Source: Oscillospiraceae bacterium | GTDB taxonomy: Bacteria; Bacillota; Clostridia; Oscillospirales; Acutalibacteraceae | NCBI GenBank assembly: GCA_015066225.1 | Contig: SVOT01000001.1 | Location: 310,001 to 374,000, forward strand | Length of the DNA: 64,000 bases | Direction: 5' to 3' | Shown: one piece after another, positions 8,991 to 17,675 of the stretch | Layout of the letters: the number at the start of each line of letters is the position of its first letter | Numbering within the stretch: position 1 is the first letter of the stretch | The notes under the pieces: model-generated | The model's database searches: none | What the model saw: the letters and a program-made list of their open reading frames with translations, nothing else | What the model was told of the DNA's origin: nothing | Translations under genes and position numbers: made by a program

Positions 8991-9019
8991 ATTTTACACA
9001 AATATACCGAAAAAGTCAA
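8991..9019 (-). promoter_or_regulatory. Sigma-A promoter of the low-complexity secreted protein
   Basis: Minus strand TTGACT (9019-9014), 17 bases, TAAAAT (8996-8991), about 40 bases before the ATG at 8952. Confidence 0.75.
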
Positions 9020-9113
9020 TATGATTTGAAATATACTTTTGACAAAATAATACAATGAACTATTTTTGTGCAATATCCTTAATTATAGCGGTATAATTTA
9101 TACATATTGATGG

Positions 9114-9142
9114 TTGAAAAAATACCTATAATATAGTAAAAT
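9114..9142 (+). promoter_or_regulatory. Probable promoter of the ceramidase-like gene
   Basis: TTGAAA (9114-9119), 17 bases, TAAAAT (9137-9142). The region is very AT-rich and offers other possible -10 boxes, for example TATAAT near 9092, so the exact site is uncertain. Confidence 0.5.
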
Positions 9143-9194
9143 ATGGTATCAAATAATATCGTGAAATATTGCGATATAAAAGGAGAATTCAAAA

Positions 9195-11060
9195 ATGAAA
9201 AAAAGCAGATTAACCAAAATCATTGCTGTCATTCTCACGTTGACTTTGGCATTCTCTTCATTCGGTGCTGTTACCGCCGGTGCATCAAATGCCTACCCCA
9301 TCACTGAGAGCGACAACCCCATCGGCGTTATCTTTTCTGATATCGTTGAAACTCTTTTAAACTTTATTCTCGGTCTCTTCTCGAACCTCTTCAATGATGG
9401 CCCCGGATTTGTTCCCGAAACCGAATTTGAAGGTTCAACCGAGAACTTCTATGAAGGCATCGGTAAAGAATTTGTTTCAAAAGCAGAAGATAATGCTAAA
9501 TGGAACCTTGGCTATGCTAACACAAGCCTTATCCCCGATGACTACGACAGCGGCGCTTACTATATCGGTGGCTACATTGCCATTGAAAACGGCTTTTCAA
9601 ACGTTGTTGAAGGTATTGCTGAAATCCCCGGTATCGGTCCCGACGATATGAAAGCAAGATGTGTCGCTATAAATGACGGCACAGGCAAGGGCACTGTTCT
9701 TTTTGCTACAATCGACTGTATCGGTATCACAAACGCTGATATCAAAGATATCCGTGCTCTCCTTGCTGACTATGCTGAGGCAAACAACATCGTTGCTATC
9801 AACGTTTCTTCAACACACACTCACAGCTGTATCGACACTGAAGGTCTCTGGACAAAGAACATTGCTAAATTACTTTACAATGGTCTTATCAACGGCACAG
9901 AATCTGAAGGCGAGCTTGTTCAGGGTACAAACCCCGAATATATGGCTTTCCTTAAACAGAAGGTTGCTGACACTCTTATTGAAGCTCACCAGAACATCGA
10001 AGAAGGTGAACTCACATACGCTACAAAAGACCTTGGTCAGGATTACTTCAACAATAAAAACCGTCCTTCATCAGGCCAGCTTATTACCAGCATCGATGAA
10101 AGCGGTCAGGTTGTTTACACAGGCGAAAAAGAAATCGCTATGACTGACATTGACAGATTCATCTTTACACCCGATAATGAATCTGTTGACCCCACAATGA
10201 TGATTAACATTGCTGCTCACCCCGACGTTGCAGGTCTCCCCACAGAATCAAACTCCGGTAGAGAAATCAGCGGTGACTACCTCTTCTATTGCGGCAAATT
10301 CCTTGATGACGCCGGCTACAACTTCATGTTCTTCCAGGGTGCTATCGCCGGTATTTATATGTCAAGAAGCGTTACAGGCGACGGTGTTCCCACAGAGCAG
10401 CGTGTTGAAGAGTCACAGAGATACGGCTTCGAGCTTGCAAGAATGGCCCTCTCACTCACTCTCACAGAGGACGAAATCAAAGCAGACGACAACCTTAACT
10501 GTGCTGATGAAATCGCTGAATACGGCGACATAGAACACTACTCAATCTGGTACGAAGGCTGGACTCCTGTTGAAGAAGTTGCAGTTGACCCCTTCCTCAA
10601 CCTTTACATTAAACAGGTTGAAGTTCCCGTTTCTAACAACCTTATTGAAGCTGTCGGCAAGCTCAACATGGCAAACTATGTTGTTATTTCACACGACGAC
10701 GGTTCATACTCAACAATTACAGAAGTCGGCTATATGGAATTAGGTAATCAGTTCAAGACTGTATTCCTTCCCGGTGAAATTTGTCAGGATCTTATCGCTC
10801 CCGATGGTGCATCACTTCTTGCTGAGTACTCTGTTACAGCTAAAGACTTCAGCAGCTCACCCGCTTGCAGAATCTTCGGTGACGATGTAAGATGCTTCGG
10901 TCTTATGAACGACGCTATCGGTTATGTTGTTCCCGATAATGACTACACAAACGGTGACCCTGTTAACCACTACCACGAGCTTATTTCTCTCGGCAGAGGC
11001 GTTGCTTCCGCTCTTATGGACGGTCTTGTTGAACTCAATTCCGAAATCGTTCGTGTTTAA
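9195..11060 (+). CDS. Secreted neutral/alkaline ceramidase-like zinc hydrolase
   Basis: A 621-residue protein with a clear signal peptide (basic start, hydrophobic core, cleavage after a GAVTAGAS-like site near residue 30). The body matches the N-terminal domain of neutral/alkaline non-lysosomal ceramidases: SSTHTHS (about 205-211), INIAAHPD (His near 341), LPGE (about 528) and GYVVPDNDY near 580 correspond to the zinc ligands His, His, Glu, Tyr. The expected serine-nucleophile motif (GDVSPN type) is replaced by GAIAGIYMS at about 381-389, so ceramide hydrolysis is not assured. AAAAGGAG lies nine bases before the ATG. Monocistronic, with its own terminator. An amide or ester hydrolase acting on an external lipid is an inference. 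Confidence 0.72.
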   Translation: MKKSRLTKIIAVILTLTLAFSSFGAVTAGASNAYPITESDNPIGVIFSDIVETLLNFILGLFSNLFNDGPGFVPETEFEGSTENFYEGIGKEFVSKAEDNAKWNLGYANTSLIPDDYDSGAYYIGGYIAIENGFSNVVEGIAEIPGIGPDDMKARCVAINDGTGKGTVLFATIDCIGITNADIKDIRALLADYAEANNIVAINVSSTHTHSCIDTEGLWTKNIAKLLYNGLINGTESEGELVQGTNPEYMAFLKQKVADTLIEAHQNIEEGELTYATKDLGQDYFNNKNRPSSGQLITSIDESGQVVYTGEKEIAMTDIDRFIFTPDNESVDPTMMINIAAHPDVAGLPTESNSGREISGDYLFYCGKFLDDAGYNFMFFQGAIAGIYMSRSVTGDGVPTEQRVEESQRYGFELARMALSLTLTEDEIKADDNLNCADEIAEYGDIEHYSIWYEGWTPVEEVAVDPFLNLYIKQVEVPVSNNLIEAVGKLNMANYVVISHDDGSYSTITEVGYMELGNQFKTVFLPGEICQDLIAPDGASLLAEYSVTAKDFSSSPACRIFGDDVRCFGLMNDAIGYVVPDNDYTNGDPVNHYHELISLGRGVASALMDGLVELNSEIVRV

Positions 11061-11078
11061 TCTGCAATAATAATATTG

Positions 11079-11106
11079 CCCCCGGTTCAATGAACCGGGG
11101 GTTTTT
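11079..11106 (+). terminator. Terminator of the ceramidase-like gene
   Basis: CCCCCGGTTCA pairs with TGAACCGGGGG and is followed by TTTTT, 19 bases after the stop codon. A strong GC-rich stem. Confidence 0.93.
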
Positions 11107-11180
11107 ATATGTTAAATGATTAATATCAGATATATATAATATGCATTATTCAATTTTTTAAAATTCTTTTTGCAAAACAC

Positions 11181-11209
11181 TTGATTTATGCGTTAATTAG
11201 TGATACAAT
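11181..11209 (+). promoter_or_regulatory. Promoter of tRNA-Val
   Basis: TTGATT (11181-11186), 17 bases, TACAAT (11204-11209), ending 12 bases before the mature 5' end of the tRNA. Confidence 0.75.
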
Positions 11210-11221
11210 TACAAGGCTTTT

Positions 11222-11298
11222 GGAGGCGTAGCTCAGTTGGCTAGAGCACTTGCTTGACGTGCAAGGGGTCACAGGTTCGAGCCCTGTCGTCTCCACCA
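11222..11298 (+). tRNA. tRNA-Val (GAC)
   Basis: A 77-base cloverleaf with encoded CCA. The acceptor stem GGAGGCG pairs with CGTCTCC (one G-U), the D-arm is GCTC/GAGC, and the anticodon stem CTTGC/GCAAG encloses loop TTGACGT with anticodon GAC. The T-arm is ACAGG/CCTGT with loop TTCGAGC. It decodes GUC and GUU valine codons. It has its own promoter and a terminator six bases after the CCA. Confidence 0.96.
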
Positions 11299-11303
11299 AA
11301 AAG

Positions 11304-11334
11304 AAGATGTTACCTTTTGGTAACATCTTTTTTT
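11304..11334. terminator. Bidirectional terminator between tRNA-Val and the TetM/Rae1 fusion gene
   Basis: AAGATGTTACC (11304-11314), loop TTTT, GGTAACATCTT (11319-11329), then T-run on the plus strand; the minus strand also carries a T-rich tail. It serves the convergent tRNA and minus-strand operon, whose stop codon is at 11336. Confidence 0.88.
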
Positions 11335-11335
11335 G

Positions 11336-13924
11336 TTATTCTCTTTCTTCTTCAATTAATTTAATCAACTCACCTATTTTTTGCGGTCTTGGTTTGTTGA
11401 TGGTATCGAGGAATTCGTCTATTTTTTTATTAACGGCAAATATCTCTTTTTCAAAATCCTGGGCTGACACCTTGGAAACACCGAATCTGACAGCAGAAAG
11501 GCGGATAAGATTATCTGATGTGACCACCTTAACATTGTCATTTTTGCCGATTTCACTTATTAGTTTTTCGATGTAATTGTCGCCAAGCTCCCTTTCTTTA
11601 GTATATACAATATTAATATTATTATAGGTTATACGTTTACCGCCGTTTTCTTTGACCTTGTAGGCATCAAAAACAAGAATAACCCTGCACTTTACAAATG
11701 CGGCGTAATTACAAAGAATATCACTCAGCCTGTCACGTGCAAAGGACAGATTATCTTTGGCTAGTTTTTTGAGCTCATCCCAAGCGAATATAACGTTATA
11801 TCCGTCAACAATAACACATTTATTTCTTTCAACGTGAACATATTCACTGTTGACAGGCTTTGCGGGAGTTTTATGGTGTGAATAGCGATAAAACGGATGC
11901 TTATCCTCGCCGAACTCACGAACCATTATAGCCTCGAGCTCTTTATCGTCAATATGAAAATTTCGCTGATTGACCACAGCTTCATATGGTGTCTTTTCTT
12001 GTTCAAGACAGCTTTCAATGTGCATATATTCGCTGACCTTATCCCATTTAACGTTGAAGCCGCCACCATGTGCACAGAAAACAGAATCGGGTAAATTATC
12101 AAGGTCACTTTCAGGTGAATATTTTAAACTATCAATAATATCATCACTGTTGTGACATTTTTCATAGCCACACACATCGCAGAAAAGTCTGCCCCTTCCA
12201 CCGGAATAAGATGCAACAACTGATGCGTAGCCATTCATTGCAGTAACGGGTGCTTTGCCGGTAAGAACACTGACACCGCCGACCTCTATGGGCGGGTCAA
12301 AAGTTCCGTTCATTATTCGGATATCGTTTATTCCCCTGCCAATCATTTCGGTGGGAAGCTCCAGACGGAAGCTGTACCAAGGCTCAAGAAGCACAGATTG
12401 AGCCTGCATAAGCCCCTGCCTGACGGCTCGGTATGTAGCTTGTCTGAAATCGCCGCCCTCCGTGTGCTTCAAATGGGCTCTGCCCGCCGCTAACGTGATT
12501 TTCATATCCGTTACAGGTGAGCCTGTAAGAACTCCTAAATGCTCTTTTTCAGCGAGATGCATCAATATAAGGTTCTGCCAATTGCGTGCAAGGGAATCCT
12601 CATTGCATTTTGTTTTAAACACAAGTCCGCTGCCCCTTGGCAACGGCTCCATTATGAGATGAACCTCAGCATAATGCCTTAGCGGTTCATAATGGCCAAC
12701 GCCCTCCACGGTATTGGCAATGGTTTCTTTATAGAGAACAGTTCCGTTATCAATCTCAACATCTACCCCGAAACGTTCAAGGATAAGACATTTTAAAATC
12801 TCTGTCTGTATATCTCCCATCAACGAAACGTGAATTTCCTGCAAAAATGTGTTCCACGTTACGTGTAAAAGCGGATCCTCTTCCTCAAGCTCTTTAAGCT
12901 TTGGCAAAAAGGTTTTTGCGTCACAGCCCTCGGGCAGAATTATGCGGTAATTCATTACGGGCTCAAGATATGCCTTTGAAAAATCAGCTTCAAAGCCAAG
13001 ACCGTCGCCGCAATTCGGCAAAGACATACCCGTAACCGCACATAACGAGCCTGCCTCAGCCGTTTCTGCGGTTACAAATTTTTCGCCGTAATAAAACCTT
13101 ATGCCATTAATCTTTTCTGTTTTTCCATTAAACTCGACAGTTTCACGCACTTTTAAGGAGCCACCTGTTATTTTAAGGTGTGTAATTCGCTCCCCTTTTG
13201 AATCATGGGTTATTTTATAAACCTTAGCACCGAATTCATCGGGATAGCTGTTACAAACGAGGTATGCTTTAAGCCCATCTAAAAACTCAGAAACACCCTC
13301 ACCCTTCAGCCCCGAGCCAAAATAACAGGGAACACATTTTCTGCGTTTAATTAAATCGGAAATATCGCTGTTTTCAAGTGCACCATTTTCAAAATATTTT
13401 TCAAGGATTTTCTCATCACAAACAGCGATGTTTTCATCACGTTTATCTTGTGAATCGGTAAAATCAACAAAAGTGGTGTTATCGAGCTCCGACAGCATTT
13501 CCATAAGCTCTTTATTAGTAAATCGTCCGAAATCCATTTTAGTGACAAAAATGAATGTAGGAACATTATAATTCTGCAACAGTCTCCACAGAGTGCGTGT
13601 GTGGGACTGAACGCCGTCAGTTCCGCTGATTACAAGAATAGCGTAATCCAGAACCTTCAGCATACGCTCAGTTTCAGCAGAAAAATCAACGTGACCGGGA
13701 GTATCAAGAAGTTGAACCTCAATATCGCCCAGCTCAAATCTTGATTGACCCGCAAAAATTGTTATTCCCCTTTCACGCTCAAGGGTATGGGTATCCAGAG
13801 CCGTGTCACCATTGTCAACACGACCCAGCTTTCTGAGTATGCCCGATTTATATAAAATCGATTCAGCAAGAGTAGTTTTCCCCGCATCAACATGCGCCAG
13901 AATACCCACAACAATTTTTTTCAT
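11336..13924 (-). CDS. TetM/EF-G-like ribosomal GTPase fused to a YacP/Rae1 (NYN) endoribonuclease domain
   Basis: An 862-residue protein. Residues 1 to about 640 are a complete TetM/TetO-type translational GTPase: G1 AHVDAGKTT, G2 RERGITI, G3 DTPGHVDF, G4 TKMD, then EF-G-like domains II to V ending with SVVASYSGGRGR and PDSVFCAHGGGF. Residues about 701-862 match Rae1/YacP closely: VDGYNVIFAWDELKKL, VFDAYKVK, YTKERELGDNYIEKL and VVTSDN. Rae1 cuts mRNA in the ribosomal A site in Bacillus, and TetM proteins also bind there. The fusion therefore suggests A-site mRNA cleavage coupled to a GTPase, perhaps in ribosome rescue (inference). True tetracycline resistance is not shown. Last gene of the operon, behind clpE and a leader hairpin. 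Confidence 0.85.
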   Translation of the reverse strand: MKKIVVGILAHVDAGKTTLAESILYKSGILRKLGRVDNGDTALDTHTLERERGITIFAGQSRFELGDIEVQLLDTPGHVDFSAETERMLKVLDYAILVISGTDGVQSHTRTLWRLLQNYNVPTFIFVTKMDFGRFTNKELMEMLSELDNTTFVDFTDSQDKRDENIAVCDEKILEKYFENGALENSDISDLIKRRKCVPCYFGSGLKGEGVSEFLDGLKAYLVCNSYPDEFGAKVYKITHDSKGERITHLKITGGSLKVRETVEFNGKTEKINGIRFYYGEKFVTAETAEAGSLCAVTGMSLPNCGDGLGFEADFSKAYLEPVMNYRIILPEGCDAKTFLPKLKELEEEDPLLHVTWNTFLQEIHVSLMGDIQTEILKCLILERFGVDVEIDNGTVLYKETIANTVEGVGHYEPLRHYAEVHLIMEPLPRGSGLVFKTKCNEDSLARNWQNLILMHLAEKEHLGVLTGSPVTDMKITLAAGRAHLKHTEGGDFRQATYRAVRQGLMQAQSVLLEPWYSFRLELPTEMIGRGINDIRIMNGTFDPPIEVGGVSVLTGKAPVTAMNGYASVVASYSGGRGRLFCDVCGYEKCHNSDDIIDSLKYSPESDLDNLPDSVFCAHGGGFNVKWDKVSEYMHIESCLEQEKTPYEAVVNQRNFHIDDKELEAIMVREFGEDKHPFYRYSHHKTPAKPVNSEYVHVERNKCVIVDGYNVIFAWDELKKLAKDNLSFARDRLSDILCNYAAFVKCRVILVFDAYKVKENGGKRITYNNINIVYTKERELGDNYIEKLISEIGKNDNVKVVTSDNLIRLSAVRFGVSKVSAQDFEKEIFAVNKKIDEFLDTINKPRPQKIGELIKLIEEERE

Positions 13925-13936
13925 TCTAAAACTCCA

Positions 13937-13966
13937 GACCGACAGAACAACACTGCTCTGTCGGTC
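13937..13966 (-). promoter_or_regulatory. Leader hairpin between clpE and the TetM/Rae1 fusion gene
   Basis: A perfect 10-base inverted repeat GACCGACAGA/TCTGTCGGTC with a 10-base loop. In the transcript it is followed at once by TGGAGTTTTAGA and the ATG, so the stem abuts the Shine-Dalgarno GGAG. There is no T-run, so it is not a standard terminator. It may instead set translation or processing between the two cistrons. Confidence 0.6.
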
Positions 13967-13971
13967 AAAAA

Positions 13972-16290
13972 TTATGATTTATAACTAACTGAAATTTCGC
14001 CGTTTTCTGCAGCTACAACAATTTCAGTAACGGTAACACCTGCATTATCAATAAGAATGTTGGCAACCGCATCCTCAATCTCTTTGCGGATTGTTCGCCT
14101 GATATCACGGGCACCTCTGCCGCCACCCTCTGATTTTTCTGCAATAATTTCGCAGACGCCGTCACCGACAACAAGCTCAATGCCCTTGTCTTTAAGGGGT
14201 GCGCGAAGCTCTTCCAGCAGCACTCCCGAAATTTTTACAAGATCCTCTTTCTTGAGGTTGTTGAAGACAACAATCTCATCAACTCTGCCCAGAAATTCGG
14301 GACGTAAAAACTCTTTGAGAGCTTTCATTGCCTTATCCTTACTTGCCTGACCTTTATCTCTGTTGAAGCCCAAGGCATTCTCGGTAACGTGGCTACCTGC
14401 ATTGGATGTCATAATGATAACGGTGTTTTCAAAGCTGACAGTTCTGCCCTGTGCGTCGTTTGTTTTGCCTTCATCAAGTATCTGAAGAAGAATATTCATA
14501 ACGTCGGGATGGGCTTTTTCAATCTCATCAAACAAAACAACTGAATAAGGTTTGCGTCTGACCTTTTCGGTAAGCTGGCCCGCTTCATCGTAACCAACAT
14601 AACCGGGAGGTGAACCGATAAGCCTTGAAACGCTGTGCTTCTCCATAAACTCGGACATATCAAGTCTTATAAGAGTTTCAGGAGTTTCAAACAGCTCATT
14701 AGCGAGCTGTTTTACAAGCTCGGTTTTACCGACACCCGTGGGGCCGACAAATATAAACGATGCAGGCTTTCTGACAGCAGAAATCTGAACTCTGCTTCGA
14801 CGGATTGCGGCTGAAAGAACCTCAACCGCTTCATCCTGCCCGATTATTCTCGCTTTGAGCTTGGCTTCAAGACCCGAAAGCTTTCTCATATCATTCTCAA
14901 TAATCTTAGATGTGGGAATACCTGTCCAAAGGTTGATAACCTTTGCCAAATCAGCCTCAAGAACGTCGTTGTCATCGGCTTGTACTTTAAGCTCAGCCGC
15001 CTTTTTCTGAAGAGTGATTTTTTCGGATTTTATATTTGAGATAGCTTCGTAATCGGGAGTCTCATTGGGGTCTGCGTTGATAAGCTCTTCTTCCTCAATA
15101 TCAAGCTGAGCAATTCTTTTGAGAATCTTCTCGTGCTCGCCGATAGCAACGTTGCGAAGATTTGCACAGGTGCAGGCCTCATCAAGCAAGTCGATTGCTT
15201 TATCGGGAAGGAATCTGTCGTTAATATAACGCTCTGAAAGATGAACAGCTTTGTAAACAAGGGCATCGGATATTTTCACTTTGTGAAAGGCTTCATAATA
15301 TTCTTTGATGCCGACAAGCATTTTATAGCAATCGGCTATAGAGGGCTCCTCAATCTTAACAGGCTGGAAACGTCTTTCAAGAGCCGCATCCTTTTCAATG
15401 TGCTTGCGGTATTCATTAAACGTTGTGGCACCAATAACCTGAATCTGACCACGGGAAAGCGCAGGCTTCAGAATATTTGCCGCATTCATTGAGCCCTCAG
15501 CATCGCCCGTGCCAACAAGGTTATGAACCTCATCAATAAAGAGGATTATGTTACCCTCTGCCTTTACTTCATCCACAAGACCTTTGATTCTGCTTTCAAA
15601 CTGACCACGGAACTGTGTGCCGGCAACAAGAGCAGTTAAATCAAGAAGGTGGATTTCTTTTTCAAAAAGCTGAGCGGGAACGTCACCGGAAGCAATTTTA
15701 ATTGCAAGGCCCTCGGCAATGGCAGTTTTACCAACACCGGGCTCACCGATAAGGCAAGGGTTGTTTTTAGTTCTTCTGCAAAGAATCTGAATGGTTCTTG
15801 CAAGCTCCGTATCCCTGCCGATAATTCTGTCTATTTTACCCTCACGTGCTTTGGCAGTCAGATCTGTACAATAGGCGCTCAAAAATCTGCGCTTATCTTT
15901 CTTGTTTTCTTTTTTCTTTTTTGATTTTTTTGACTTTTTATCGTCACTGTCGCTATTTATGTCTGAATTATCATCGGAATCAGAATCGTCGCTTTCTTCA
16001 GCCACACTCTGATTACCGAACAAATTCTGCATAAAAGGCATTGTGCCGGCGCCGCCTAGTTGAAAATCATCCATATTTTCCATCATATCACCAAACTGCT
16101 CACTGACAGCCTCAAGGTCATCCTCGGTGATACCCATATTTTGCATCATCTGCTTTATGGGACCGATGTTCAATTCAGTAGCGCATTTAATGCAAAAACC
16201 TTCCTGAGTTGTTTTGTCGCCGTCAACACGTGAAACAAAAATAACCGCAGGACGCTTTTTACATTTACTGCATATCATTTTATTGTTCAT
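13972..16290 (-). CDS. clpE: ClpE-type AAA+ unfoldase with N-terminal zinc ribbon
   Basis: Class I Hsp100/Clp ATPase of 772 residues. The N-terminus is a four-cysteine zinc ribbon (C7, C10, C33, C36), as in ClpE and McsA, in place of the double ClpN repeat of ClpC. A Met-rich helical segment (about 45-90) and a highly charged Asp/Ser then Lys linker (about 98-134) follow. Two AAA+ modules come next, with Walker A GEPGVGKT (182-189) and GPTGVGKT (near 515), and a C-terminal D2-small domain. ClpE works with ClpP on misfolded proteins under heat and disulfide stress. No CtsR-type operator is visible, and the gene sits inside an operon between pgsA and the TetM/Rae1 fusion. ClpC-like naming is possible. 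Confidence 0.85.
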   Translation of the reverse strand: MNNKMICSKCKKRPAVIFVSRVDGDKTTQEGFCIKCATELNIGPIKQMMQNMGITEDDLEAVSEQFGDMMENMDDFQLGGAGTMPFMQNLFGNQSVAEESDDSDSDDNSDINSDSDDKKSKKSKKKKENKKDKRRFLSAYCTDLTAKAREGKIDRIIGRDTELARTIQILCRRTKNNPCLIGEPGVGKTAIAEGLAIKIASGDVPAQLFEKEIHLLDLTALVAGTQFRGQFESRIKGLVDEVKAEGNIILFIDEVHNLVGTGDAEGSMNAANILKPALSRGQIQVIGATTFNEYRKHIEKDAALERRFQPVKIEEPSIADCYKMLVGIKEYYEAFHKVKISDALVYKAVHLSERYINDRFLPDKAIDLLDEACTCANLRNVAIGEHEKILKRIAQLDIEEEELINADPNETPDYEAISNIKSEKITLQKKAAELKVQADDNDVLEADLAKVINLWTGIPTSKIIENDMRKLSGLEAKLKARIIGQDEAVEVLSAAIRRSRVQISAVRKPASFIFVGPTGVGKTELVKQLANELFETPETLIRLDMSEFMEKHSVSRLIGSPPGYVGYDEAGQLTEKVRRKPYSVVLFDEIEKAHPDVMNILLQILDEGKTNDAQGRTVSFENTVIIMTSNAGSHVTENALGFNRDKGQASKDKAMKALKEFLRPEFLGRVDEIVVFNNLKKEDLVKISGVLLEELRAPLKDKGIELVVGDGVCEIIAEKSEGGGRGARDIRRTIRKEIEDAVANILIDNAGVTVTEIVVAAENGEISVSYKS

Positions 16291-16311
16291 TGGGTACTCC
16301 TATATCGCGGT

Positions 16312-16938
16312 TTATTTTTTAGCCGCTTTTTTCTCTGCGAAATGCTCGCTGAACTGTCGTTTAGTTTCAGGCAAATAACTTGCAAAAGCCACTAAGGTTA
16401 ATATTGCCGAAATAACAACAAGTATCATCATCAAAAGATTGGGAATTGTAAATACTGCTCTGAAAACACCGATTTCCGGGCCGAAAGCAACAATGAAAAT
16501 CATCACTGCATAGAATGCGAAGGTTGCAACCTTGCCGTAGATTTCAGCCGCACCGGGACGGATATTCATTGCAAGCATAATTGCGCCGCCGATAACCATT
16601 ACAGCTTCTTTAGCAATAAACACAAGGAAAACCCAGCTGAATGCGTTGAGGGTTGTATCCTCTGCACCATTAAAGGAAAGGAACAAAAGAACAGCCAGAG
16701 TAATTTGTGTCAGCTTATCTGCAACAGGGTCGAGAATTTTACCCAATGCGCTAATCTGATTAAACTTACGTGCAATTTTGCCGTCAAAGAAATCTGACAA
16801 ACCCGAAAGAACGAGTGTAAAAACTGCCCAACCATACTCTTCAATAATAAATAAATACGCAAACACGGGAACAATGACAATTCTCAAAAAACTGAGAAGA
16901 TTTGGAATTGTCCAACAATTTTTAAATAACCCTTTCAT
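16312..16938 (-). CDS. pgsA: CDP-diacylglycerol-glycerol-3-phosphate 3-phosphatidyltransferase
   Basis: Membrane enzyme of 208 residues making phosphatidylglycerophosphate from CDP-diacylglycerol and glycerol 3-phosphate. The CDP-alcohol phosphatidyltransferase signature D-G-x2-A-R-x8-G-x3-D-x3-D is complete, spanning LSDFFDGKIARKF to GKILDPVADK (about residues 47-75). Four to six hydrophobic segments follow. The C-terminus is basic. It precedes clpE by 21 bases. Normal length. Confidence 0.92.
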   Translation of the reverse strand: MKGLFKNCWTIPNLLSFLRIVIVPVFAYLFIIEEYGWAVFTLVLSGLSDFFDGKIARKFNQISALGKILDPVADKLTQITLAVLLFLSFNGAEDTTLNAFSWVFLVFIAKEAVMVIGGAIMLAMNIRPGAAEIYGKVATFAFYAVMIFIVAFGPEIGVFRAVFTIPNLLMMILVVISAILTLVAFASYLPETKRQFSEHFAEKKAAKK

Positions 16939-16950
16939 TTTTACACCTCG

Positions 16951-17658
16951 TTATTTAACTAAATCCAAAAACGGATTGTTTTCTATCAAATATGTATAAA
17001 TAGCTGAGCCGTTAATACCGTCAACCAAAGGATTAGGCTCTGAAACAGAAGCAATAATAAACAAGCCCGTGCAAACAACAACCAAAATTACCACTGCTTT
17101 AACAACGCCGATTGCGCCGCCCAAAATTGAGTTGAGCTTGCCCACAAGCGGAATTTTATTTGTGTTTTCAAAGAATTTTGAAGCAAAACGAATAAGAAGA
17201 GCAACTAAAATAAACAAAACAAAGAAAACCAAAACCTCGGTGATGTTTATCATAATTGTGTAGCCGATTTTATCAACAACAATGTCCGCAATCTGTTCAT
17301 CGGTTGTATTGCCGGCAACAGAAACAGAGTTCGCTAAAGAGTTCATATCAACGCCTGATGCCTCCGCGAGTTTAACTGCCATGGGAGGAAGCCCGTCAAT
17401 CATTGCCAAAACCTTTTCACGAATGCTGATGCCTGACGAAATCTCATCAAGAACTCTTATAAAGCGGGTTCTCACAAGATCGTGAACAAATATATCATAA
17501 AACTTCTCAGCAATCGGGGGGCTAAACATCTTTGCAACAATGGCGGAGATAAAAACTGAAAGTGTATCAAGCACTGTTGAAATAAAACCTTTACTCGCAG
17601 ACCTGTAAATAACAAAGCCTACAAGTACGACAAGAAGAATATCAATAACAAAGTTCAT
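16951..17658 (-). CDS. CvpA family membrane protein
   Basis: 235 residues with an N-terminal hydrophobic pair (about 5-50), a soluble loop (about 60-130) and two further membrane segments (about 134-165 and 185-210). The fold and the NSILGGAIGVVKAVVILVVV stretch are typical of CvpA, named for its link to colicin V production in E. coli. The family's role in Firmicutes is unclear, with a cell-envelope link likely. It sits 12 bases before pgsA. Confidence 0.8.
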   Translation of the reverse strand: MNFVIDILLVVLVGFVIYRSASKGFISTVLDTLSVFISAIVAKMFSPPIAEKFYDIFVHDLVRTRFIRVLDEISSGISIREKVLAMIDGLPPMAVKLAEASGVDMNSLANSVSVAGNTTDEQIADIVVDKIGYTIMINITEVLVFFVLFILVALLIRFASKFFENTNKIPLVGKLNSILGGAIGVVKAVVILVVVCTGLFIIASVSEPNPLVDGINGSAIYTYLIENNPFLDLVK

Positions 17659-17675
17659 AAATAAACCTCCTTAAT

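Noticed and set aside
11336..13924. Calling this a tetracycline-resistance determinant
   Set aside because: Similarity to TetM is to a broad ribosomal GTPase group; the Rae1 fusion, chromosomal operon context and lack of mobile DNA argue for a housekeeping or stress role.
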